A DNA stretch of 64,000 nt from Bdellovibrio sp047344985 (GTDB taxonomy: Bacteria; Bdellovibrionota; Bdellovibrionia; Bdellovibrionales; Bdellovibrionaceae): positions 3,162,001 through 3,226,000 of the forward strand of contig NZ_CP178861.1 of the NCBI RefSeq assembly GCF_047344985.1, read 5' to 3'. Made by a program: the position numbers and the translations under genes. Numbering within the stretch: position 1 is the first letter of the stretch; every line of letters begins with the position of its first letter. Under the pieces are notes generated by a model, which saw only the letters and a list, made by a program, of their open reading frames with translations, was not told where the DNA came from and made no database searches. Of this stretch, positions 57,225-64,000 are shown one piece after another.

Positions 57225-58274
57225 TTGCTAAAAGTCGGACAGCTTTTAAAATTTGTTTCAGATCTCAACCCGCAAAACACGCCCACGCGTTTGTCCTTCT
57301 ATAACTTCTTACGAGGTTTTCCTCACCCTGAGGACGTTCTCACTCCTGAATTGATCGAGATGTTTTTCAATTACTGTATGGACTACCCGCACTGGGCGTC
57401 GAACAAGCAGCAATTGGGTCACGAAGTTCAGTTTTTGTTGGAGAATTTCAATAGCTTCTACCAGCAGAAGTTTGATTTGAGTCCGATCCGTTTTCCGCAA
57501 AACATGCAGCTTATCGAGATCGAACATTTCTCTGATCTTGTTGACGCAGTGAGTTCATACGTTAAGACTCTCTGCGGCGAAAATGATAAGTTCCGTATTT
57601 TGCCAGATCAAAACAAGCGCGCGGTGGCGATTGTTCTTCGTGCCGATAAAACTCTGGAAGTCCGCACTTTTGATCGCAAGTTCACAATCCGCAATGGTCA
57701 GTTGGAACCTTTGCGCAATGACTTGGTTCTTTACTATTCTTCAGAACTTGAACTCAGCAATCACCACACTCATAAAATTGAGGTCGCTCCTTACATCACG
57801 GCTCAATTCCGTGTTGTCGGCGAAAAGGTGACGGGTTCACTTCTAAGAGGTTACGTTTTCCAAAAACTTCAAGAGATGAAGAACGAGCCTTTGCAAGAGC
57901 AGACGCGCGTTCTTTTCCCGATCAAGCGTTTGGAGCAGTTCTTTGTCGATCGCCGCACAGATCCTTACTATCAGGATCTTGTAAGCCAGCTTGAAAGAAC
58001 GTGCGCTCTAATTCAACAGGGTGACTCTGAAGCTTTGAAATGGTCTTCGATTGTACTGAATAAGGCTGAGACAGCCGTTGATAACGTGTTTTTAGGAGAT
58101 AAGCTCATGACTTTGCTTGTGCGCGACCTCCGTCACGCTATTGGCGAGTACAGCCGCAAGAATCTCTCCTCTTCTGCCCTCAGTGGTGATATATTGGCCA
58201 CTCAACACCTAGCTGAGGCTGATGAAGAATGTCTGAAAATAACTCCTCTCAAAGAGTTCGACTTAACAAATTAA
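57225..58274 (+). CDS. Conserved hypothetical protein before rluB
   Basis: A protein of about 349 residues without signal peptide, membrane helix or known motif. It has mixed alpha/beta character with repeated short helices (FYNFLRGFPHPEDVLTPELI, SFYQQKFDLSPIRFPQNM). The TTG at 57225 is preferred because AAGGAGG sits five bases before it; an in-frame ATG at 57192 has none and would add 11 residues. The end overlaps rluB by 46 bases in another frame, so the two are coupled. Confidence 0.72.
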   Translation: MLKVGQLLKFVSDLNPQNTPTRLSFYNFLRGFPHPEDVLTPELIEMFFNYCMDYPHWASNKQQLGHEVQFLLENFNSFYQQKFDLSPIRFPQNMQLIEIEHFSDLVDAVSSYVKTLCGENDKFRILPDQNKRAVAIVLRADKTLEVRTFDRKFTIRNGQLEPLRNDLVLYYSSELELSNHHTHKIEVAPYITAQFRVVGEKVTGSLLRGYVFQKLQEMKNEPLQEQTRVLFPIKRLEQFFVDRRTDPYYQDLVSQLERTCALIQQGDSEALKWSSIVLNKAETAVDNVFLGDKLMTLLVRDLRHAIGEYSRKNLSSSALSGDILATQHLAEADEECLKITPLKEFDLTN

Positions 58275-59089
58275 TCGCTGATAGCGGCCTTGCGTCTCGT
58301 CGTCATGCGGATCGCATGATTGAAGAAGGCCAAGTCACAGTGAACGGCAAACGCGTTTACGAATTGGGTATCAAAGTAGATCCTCAAGCTGATCGTATTC
58401 TTATCGACGGAAAGCCTTTGCGCAAACCTTTGACTCAAAAATTGTATCTTGTGATGAACAAACCTAAAGGTGTTCTAACGACAATGGATGATCCGCATGG
58501 ACGTCCAACGATTGCTGATTACCTTAGTGAAGTTCCTGCGCGTGTGTTCCCAGTGGGACGTCTGGATTGGGACTCAGAGGGCATGCTTCTTTTGACGAAC
58601 GATGGTGATTTTGCCAACAAGGTCATGCATCCAAAAGCGGAAGTGACTAAGACTTATCTTGTGAAGTTGGATGGTCAACCGCAGCCTCATCACATTGAAA
58701 AACTTAAAAAAGGTGTTTCAATCATCGGCGGTAAAGTTTCTGCCCGTCATATCGAAAGAATCAAAAAATCCGGCGACAATAAGTCCGACAAGTACGAATG
58801 GTACAAGATCGTGATCACGGAAGGTAAAAACCGTCAGATTCGTCAGATGTTTGCGAAAGTCGGCTTTGACGTTTTGAAACTTCAACGTGTGGCTGTAGGC
58901 CGTTTGCGTTTGGGAGCTTTGAAAACAGGCGAGTTGATTTTCCTCAATGAAAGCGCAGTTGATCGTGTGTTCTTGCCGGATGATCCAGAAGAAGTAAAAA
59001 CAAAGCGCACTTATAAAGGTCGCGCCACTTCCGTAAAGAAAACCGCGAAACCTGCATCTCGTGTCCGAGTTAAAAAACCAAGAGGCTAA
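58229..59089 (+). CDS. rluB: 23S rRNA pseudouridine synthase, RluB-like
   Basis: A 286-residue RsuA/RluB-family pseudouridine synthase. An S4 RNA-binding domain (RLNKLIADSGLASRRHADRM) is followed by the catalytic domain with the essential Asp in FPVGRLDWDSEGMLLLTNDG. The C-terminus has a basic, Lys-rich tail (KKTAKPASRVRVKKPRG). The domain order and KNRQIRQMF motif match RluB/RsuA. RsuA itself acts on 16S; RluB is the better guess by length and tail. Confidence 0.9.
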   Translation: MSENNSSQRVRLNKLIADSGLASRRHADRMIEEGQVTVNGKRVYELGIKVDPQADRILIDGKPLRKPLTQKLYLVMNKPKGVLTTMDDPHGRPTIADYLSEVPARVFPVGRLDWDSEGMLLLTNDGDFANKVMHPKAEVTKTYLVKLDGQPQPHHIEKLKKGVSIIGGKVSARHIERIKKSGDNKSDKYEWYKIVITEGKNRQIRQMFAKVGFDVLKLQRVAVGRLRLGALKTGELIFLNESAVDRVFLPDDPEEVKTKRTYKGRATSVKKTAKPASRVRVKKPRG

Positions 59090-59092
59090 TTG

Positions 59093-59986
59093 ATGGCTTC
59101 CATGAACCCCCGCTTAAGAGGAACTATTGAAATTTCCATCGCCAGCGCGGGTTTTGGTTTTTTAGGGATCTTTGCAAAATGGGCCTTTCAATCAGGCCTT
59201 TCTGTCGGCGAATTTCTTTCTTACCGTTTCACCCTGGCAGCTCTTCTCCTTTGGATATTTCTGCTGCTGTTTAAACCACAATGGGTGAAGCTCAACAAAC
59301 GACAAACTTTGATTGCCGCTCTTTTAGGAATTTTCGGTTACGCGTTTTTCTCGACACTTTATTTTGAAGCGATCAAAGGCGTGAGTGTCACGCTGGCGGC
59401 GTTGTTGCTTTATACCTATCCGTTTTGGGTGAATATTTTTTCGCACTTTTTTACTCACGACAAGATTTCTAAAAAAGAAGCCTTATGCCTGGTGGCGGCA
59501 TCGACGGGTTTGGTTCTTTTGCTCTGGGGTCACATCGAAGTTAAAAATATCTGGGCGATTGCTGCCGGCCTTGGAGCTGCGATCAGTTATGCGATTTATG
59601 TTTTGCTTTCAGGCCGTTTGCAAAAAGATGTCCGCCCGATTTCTTCGGCTTTGTATGTGATCACTTTCGGTGCGATTGCATTGTCGCTTTTTCACCGTCC
59701 TGATTTCGGTTCCGTGCAAAACCTTTCCAGCTTTCAGGCGAGCTGCATTTTCGGCATCGCTTTGATCTGCACAATCTTGCCATTGAGTTTAGAACTGGCG
59801 GCTTTGCAAAAATTAAAAAGTTCTGAAGTCGCTCTTTTGATGATGATCGAACCTCTGACGGCAGCAATTATGGGTGCAATGATCTTTCACGAAAGCCTCA
59901 GCCTTCGTCAGCTTTTAGGAGCTTTAGTGATTGCGAGCGCTTTGATTGTGAATACTATTTCAAAAAATAAGATCGAAACCGCTTAA
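59093..59986 (+). CDS. EamA/DMT superfamily transporter
   Basis: A 297-residue protein with about ten membrane helices in two homologous halves: IEISIASAGFGFLGIFAKW and YFEAIKGVSVTLAALLLYTY in the first, AIAAGLGAAISYAIYVLLSG and LKSSEVALLMMIEPLTAAI in the second. The EamA family exports metabolites and amino acids. The ATG at 59093 has AGAGG eight bases upstream. It follows rluB by three bases. Substrate unknown. Confidence 0.88.
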   Translation: MASMNPRLRGTIEISIASAGFGFLGIFAKWAFQSGLSVGEFLSYRFTLAALLLWIFLLLFKPQWVKLNKRQTLIAALLGIFGYAFFSTLYFEAIKGVSVTLAALLLYTYPFWVNIFSHFFTHDKISKKEALCLVAASTGLVLLLWGHIEVKNIWAIAAGLGAAISYAIYVLLSGRLQKDVRPISSALYVITFGAIALSLFHRPDFGSVQNLSSFQASCIFGIALICTILPLSLELAALQKLKSSEVALLMMIEPLTAAIMGAMIFHESLSLRQLLGALVIASALIVNTISKNKIETA

Positions 59987-60030
59987 TGCCCGACCCGACC
60001 TTGTACTAATTTAAGACAAAATTTACCTTC

Positions 60031-60052
60031 ATGACCAAATAATCACGGTCAT
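60031..60052. promoter_or_regulatory. Inverted repeat before the fibre protein gene
   Basis: ATGACC-N10-GGTCAT is a perfect 6-10-6 repeat 40 bases upstream of the fibre gene start. The region 59987-60091 holds no other gene. TCCGATAA at 60077-60084 resembles a flagellar sigma -10, but would give an almost leaderless mRNA. Confidence 0.4.
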
Positions 60053-60091
60053 TCCCTTCAAAAACCGGTTAAGAAATCCGATAAGTTCGTC

Positions 60092-63000
60092 ATGAGAACT
60101 TGTACGTACCTTGTCTCATTTCTGGTTTTTCTTTTTAGTTCGCTGGTCTTAGCGTCGCCTAATTCATTTACCTATCAAGGACGTATTCTTAAAACAGATG
60201 GCACTCCGCTGGAATATGCACATGTCAGCTTTCTTTTTGAAATCACAAATCCGACTGGGTCTTGCGTGATTTACCGTGAGCAAGTAGACGATGTGAACAT
60301 GGTGAATTCCAAAGGAGTTTTCGATGTGCCGATTGGTTCTGGCACAAAACTGTTCCCGGCAGCACCGACTTTTAAACTTTTAGATGCGTTTAAAAACTCC
60401 ACGACACAAAACTGTTCTGGAGGTTCGACTTATACGGCGGCCACTGGCGACACCCGTCTTTTGAAAGTTCAGTTCCACGATGGCAGTGGTTGGAAAATTA
60501 TTTCTCCATCGAATGAAATTCGTTCGGTTCCATTTTCTGCTTTTTCTTTATCTGCGGAAACTCTTGGAGATAAATCGGCTTCGGACTTCGTTTTAAAAAC
60601 CGGAGTTCCAACTTGTGCTGCGAATGAATTTTTAAGTTGGAATGGCACCGCGATGGTCTGTGCTCCTGTCACGGGTGCGAGTGGCGGGACTGTGACAAAT
60701 GTTACTTCTGCTAACGGTTACATCACAATTACAAATGGCACTTCAACTCCCCTTGTAACTCTCAATATTGGCACGACGGCCGGAACAGTGGCTGCAGGTA
60801 ACGACGCCCGCTTTAGTGATGCGCGCATTCCTACGGGATCTGCTGGTGGAGATTTGTCTGGGACTTATCCGAATCCTTCTGTGGCGAAGCTTCAGAATGT
60901 TGCGGTTGCTAATGCAGCACCTACCAATGGACATTTTCTTAAGTTTGATGGAACTCAGTGGATTGGTGCTGCGATTGGCATGAGTGATGTTACTAATTTG
61001 AATTCTTCTTTGAGTAATTACCATACCGTGGCTGCGTTTAATTCTGCTGTTGGAAGTGCGAACTGTGCTGCTCATCAAACGCCGTATTGGAATTCTGTTT
61101 CAGGATCATTTCAATGTCAGTCGATCAATGTTTCTGTTGCGGGTGATGTGAGTGGAACTATTGGTGCTGTTTCTGTAAATAAGATTAAAGGCATTGATGT
61201 TGATACAACGGGATTAGCTTCTGGCCAAATTTTGAAGTACGACGGAACGAAGTGGGCTCCTACTAACGATTCAAATGCTGGTGGCACTGTTACTAATATT
61301 GCGACTGGTACTGGGTTGAGTGGTGGTCCAATTACTACGACAGGAACCATTTCACTTGCTAACACCGCAGTCACTGCGGGTTCTTATGGTTCTACAACTC
61401 AAGTTGGAACTTTCACTGTTGATGCTCAAGGGCGTTTAACTGCGGCTTCGAATTCTGCAATTGCTTTTCCTGTGACCTCTGTTGCAACTAAAACTGGTGC
61501 GGTGACTCTTGATTATGGTGACATCAATAATGCTGCTTCAAAATATCTCACTTACAAACCTAACAATGTAGCTTGTACCGATGGACAAGTTTTGAAATGG
61601 ATTGCCGCCAACTCTCGTTGGGAGTGTGCGAGTGATACAGATACGAATGCCGGTGGTACAGTTACTAACGTCGCAACGGGTACTGGACTAAGCGGTGGCC
61701 CGATTACTTCCACTGGAACAATTTCATTAGCAAACACGGCTGTGACGGCAGGGTCCTATACTCGCGCAAATATTACGGTCGATGCTCAAGGTCGTTTGAC
61801 AGCGGCAAGCAATGGTGCCGCCGTGAATCTTGCAACGGAAGTCACTGGCACTTTGCCAATTGCAAATGGTGGCACAGGGCAAACAACAGCGACGGCGGCA
61901 TTCAACGGCCTTTCACCAAGCACAACCAAGGGTGACTTAATTGTTCACGATGGTACAAATGACATTCGTTTGCCTGTCGGTACAAATGGACAGGTGTTAT
62001 CAGCAAACTCTGCACAGGCATCGGGTCTTCAATGGATCACTCCAACAAATGGAACCGTCACAAACGTCACGGGAACTGCACCGATCGTCGTTGCAACAGG
62101 ATCAACAACTCCCGCGATTTCAATTAACGATGCGACAACGTCAGCAAAAGGGGCTGTGCAAGTCGGCGCTGGTATCGCAGTCACTTCTGGAACCATTAGT
62201 GCTGATCCTGCAAACTTCCCTTCTGCTGTTCCTGTGAATAAAGGTGGTACAGGAGTTACTTCCATCACTGCCAATAGATTGATTGCTTCCAACGGCACGG
62301 GCTCGGCTCTTACGACGTTTAGTTGTGGTGTCGGACAAATCGTAACGTTCGATGCCGCGGGCGTCATGGGTTGCACCAACTACTCTGCCTCAGGAGTTTT
62401 TGCCAACGGCGGAAATAGTTTTGGTGCTGACGCGACCTTGGGAACCAATGATGCTTATGCATTGAATTTTGAAACCACCAACACTCCTCGAATGACAATT
62501 TCTTCCGGAGGAAATGTTGGTATTGGCACGACATCACCAAGCTTTCCTCTGGATGTTCAAAGTTCCAGCTCTTTTCAAGCAAGGCTTTTGCATTCTTCCA
62601 ACAATCAATATGACGGTTCCGCATTGATGATGACTCGCACGCGCGGAACTTTGGCATCCAACACGGCCGTTACTTCCGGTGACACGATTGGCGGAATTTA
62701 TTTCCGCGCGCATGACGGTTCCGGCACAGGAACAACCAACTCCTCTGTCGAAGTGAGCGCCGGAGAAAATCATTCCGGAACCAATCGTGGTACTTACATG
62801 ATTTTCGAAACGACAACCAACGGAAGCGCCTCACGTTCAGAGAAAATGCGCATTCATTCCAATGGCAACGTCGGCATCGGAACAACGACGCCAACTTATC
62901 CTCTTTCTGTCTATCGTTCTTCTGCCAGCACCACTCTCAACGTTGAAAGCGGCAGCAATGGCTCTGCGGTTCAATCTCGCTATGCGGGTCTCACAGCGGG

Positions 63001-64000
63001 TGGCGTTGCTCAGGTCTATGGCGCGGGCATTAATATTTCAAACGGAAATGCAGGATATGAAGTTTACGATTACACGGCCGGAGCTAGCAGGCTTTATCTC
63101 AGTCCCGTGGGTCAGCTCGGTATTGGCACAAACTCTCCCTCAGTTCGTCTGACGGTTCAAGGTGCCAGTGGCCAACAAGCTCTTATGCAAGTCAACAATA
63201 GTGACTTTGTTGCCGGGACTACGGGGTCCGGGGCTTATTTAGGAACTGTGTCTCCGTCAGGAAATGTCGGTTCATTATTTCAAGCTTTCTATAATGGCAA
63301 TACTACAGCCGCACCACTCTATCTAAATCCGTACACAGGAAATGTAGGAGTCGGAGTTGGCACAGGCGCAACAATAGATAAACAGCTCACCGTAAATGGA
63401 GATGCTGCAATAGGTTTGACTAAAGCCGCAGGAACACAAGGATACGGAAACGCACTTTGGTTTCGGGGCGTTGAAAGCAGCACCGATGAAATCTGGATGG
63501 CTAAATACGTGAATGCTACCGATCAATCTTACCTACGAGTCAGCGTCGGGGATGAGGGCAGCGATTATTTTGTTGTCGGTTACACCATCGGAGGAGCTCC
63601 GGGCGGCACTTTCAATAACGCCTTCTGGGTGAAAGCCGATGGTAATGGTTGGATGGCCGGAACGCTGACTCAGGCTTCTGATGCCCGCCTGAAAAAGAAC
63701 GTTCGTCCTCTTGAAAATTCTTTGGAAAAAATCCTCCGCCTGGATGGAGTTACCTATAACTGGATTGATCCGCGCAAACCAGCTTCGACACAAATGGGAT
63801 TGATCGCCCAAGATGTGGAAAAAGAATTTCCTGAAGTAGTTGCTAACAACATGGATGGATACAAATCGATTGCTTATCAAAACTTGGTGGCTCCGATTAT
63901 TAGCGCCATCAAAGAGCTTTATACAAAAGTCGTGGGCATTGATGCACGTGTTGAGTCTCTGGAGAAAAAGAATCAGGTTCTAGAAACACAAAACAAAGAG
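60092..64000 (+). CDS. Secreted trimeric fibre protein with S74 chaperone domain, 3' end beyond window
   Basis: A protein of at least 1303 codons open to the window edge, with signal peptide MRTCTYLVSFLVFLFSSLVLA. An N-terminal domain starts PNSFTYQGRILKTDGTPLEY. A long series of tail-fibre-like repeats follows (GTVTNVATGTGLSGGPIT, VDAQGRLTAASN, IANGGTGQTT, NVGIGTTSP repeated). Near 63680 the Peptidase_S74 intramolecular chaperone begins: SDARLKKNVRPL, followed by GLIAQDVEKEFPEVV, and the coiled coil LEKKNQVLE at the end. The chaperone trimerises the fibre and cuts itself off. Bdellovibrio uses a family of such mosaic adhesive trimers in prey recognition, and this is likely a member. No stop is seen. 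No ribosome-binding site precedes the ATG. Confidence 0.85.
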   Translation, partial: MRTCTYLVSFLVFLFSSLVLASPNSFTYQGRILKTDGTPLEYAHVSFLFEITNPTGSCVIYREQVDDVNMVNSKGVFDVPIGSGTKLFPAAPTFKLLDAFKNSTTQNCSGGSTYTAATGDTRLLKVQFHDGSGWKIISPSNEIRSVPFSAFSLSAETLGDKSASDFVLKTGVPTCAANEFLSWNGTAMVCAPVTGASGGTVTNVTSANGYITITNGTSTPLVTLNIGTTAGTVAAGNDARFSDARIPTGSAGGDLSGTYPNPSVAKLQNVAVANAAPTNGHFLKFDGTQWIGAAIGMSDVTNLNSSLSNYHTVAAFNSAVGSANCAAHQTPYWNSVSGSFQCQSINVSVAGDVSGTIGAVSVNKIKGIDVDTTGLASGQILKYDGTKWAPTNDSNAGGTVTNIATGTGLSGGPITTTGTISLANTAVTAGSYGSTTQVGTFTVDAQGRLTAASNSAIAFPVTSVATKTGAVTLDYGDINNAASKYLTYKPNNVACTDGQVLKWIAANSRWECASDTDTNAGGTVTNVATGTGLSGGPITSTGTISLANTAVTAGSYTRANITVDAQGRLTAASNGAAVNLATEVTGTLPIANGGTGQTTATAAFNGLSPSTTKGDLIVHDGTNDIRLPVGTNGQVLSANSAQASGLQWITPTNGTVTNVTGTAPIVVATGSTTPAISINDATTSAKGAVQVGAGIAVTSGTISADPANFPSAVPVNKGGTGVTSITANRLIASNGTGSALTTFSCGVGQIVTFDAAGVMGCTNYSASGVFANGGNSFGADATLGTNDAYALNFETTNTPRMTISSGGNVGIGTTSPSFPLDVQSSSSFQARLLHSSNNQYDGSALMMTRTRGTLASNTAVTSGDTIGGIYFRAHDGSGTGTTNSSVEVSAGENHSGTNRGTYMIFETTTNGSASRSEKMRIHSNGNVGIGTTTPTYPLSVYRSSASTTLNVESGSNGSAVQSRYAGLTAGGVAQVYGAGINISNGNAGYEVYDYTAGASRLYLSPVGQLGIGTNSPSVRLTVQGASGQQALMQVNNSDFVAGTTGSGAYLGTVSPSGNVGSLFQAFYNGNTTAAPLYLNPYTGNVGVGVGTGATIDKQLTVNGDAAIGLTKAAGTQGYGNALWFRGVESSTDEIWMAKYVNATDQSYLRVSVGDEGSDYFVVGYTIGGAPGGTFNNAFWVKADGNGWMAGTLTQASDARLKKNVRPLENSLEKILRLDGVTYNWIDPRKPASTQMGLIAQDVEKEFPEVVANNMDGYKSIAYQNLVAPIISAIKELYTKVVGIDARVESLEKKNQVLETQNKE

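Noticed and set aside
60092..64000. Prophage tail-fibre gene
   Set aside because: It has a Sec signal peptide, lies next to housekeeping genes, and no other phage gene is present. A cellular adhesin fits better.
1..64000. tRNA, rRNA, insertion sequences, attachment sites, replication origin
   Set aside because: I looked in the intergenic gaps and found no cloverleaf-like sequence, transposase, flanking direct repeats or DnaA-box cluster that I could support.

Overview
The window reads like a chromosome segment of a Bdellovibrio-type predatory bacterium (Bdellovibrionota). The grounds are two TIGR02147-family regulators, a large secreted trimeric-fibre protein with an S74 chaperone domain, a PBP4-type DD-endopeptidase beside a lytic transglycosylase, flagellar motor genes, several chemoreceptors, and many secreted proteins of unknown function. 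The assignment rests on gene content only. I saw no rRNA, tRNA, CRISPR array, insertion sequence or prophage. Housekeeping genes (thyA-folA, murB, lspA, ilvE, rluB, dsbD) are spread through the window.

Layout. 0-5 kb: a GDT1-type cation exporter behind a manganese (yybP-ykoY) riboswitch, a Tsx-like porin with a secreted HAD phosphatase, and a LysR/DoxX/pirin unit. 6-11 kb: thyA-folA, PilZ, murB, a TIGR02147 regulator and a secreted zinc carboxypeptidase. 11-30 kb: an anaerobic/nitrogen-oxide island with a DNR-like regulator, nrdG-nrdD, nnrS, pseudoazurin, a NIT-domain chemoreceptor behind a 45-residue membrane peptide, norEF, norCBQD-ctaA, a second Crp/Fnr regulator with a hemerythrin-like protein, a DUF2249 protein, and nirK-nirV-sco. 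30-41 kb: small secreted proteins, TetR, lytic transglycosylase, dacB, an LspA-HAMP fusion, a 14-blade RCC1 protein, a TIGR02147/secreted-protein pair and a decayed gene. 41-54 kb: a chemotaxis module (PAS receptor, cheR, cheD, triple CheW), a membrane LuxR regulator, cytochrome b561/PepSY, another receptor, an XRE regulator, an exonuclease-WYL fusion and motAB. 54-64 kb: dsbD, ilvE, rluB, a transporter and the start of a fibre protein that runs off the window.

The island encodes nitrite to nitric oxide (NirK with its own cytochrome c domain, fed by pseudoazurin) and nitric oxide to nitrous oxide (NorCB with NorQ, NorD, NorE, NorF). No nitrate or nitrous oxide reductase is present in the window. 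Nine FNR/DNR-type boxes (TTGAT-N4-ATCAA and variants) sit before its transcription units. In five of them the box centre lies about 41-43 bases upstream of the start implied by a plausible -10 hexamer. The boxes tie the chemoreceptor, the anaerobic ribonucleotide reductase and the DUF2249 protein to the same control. This is the most coherent system in the window: a small NO/nitrite respiration regulon with a built-in tactic receptor in a lineage usually described as strictly aerobic.
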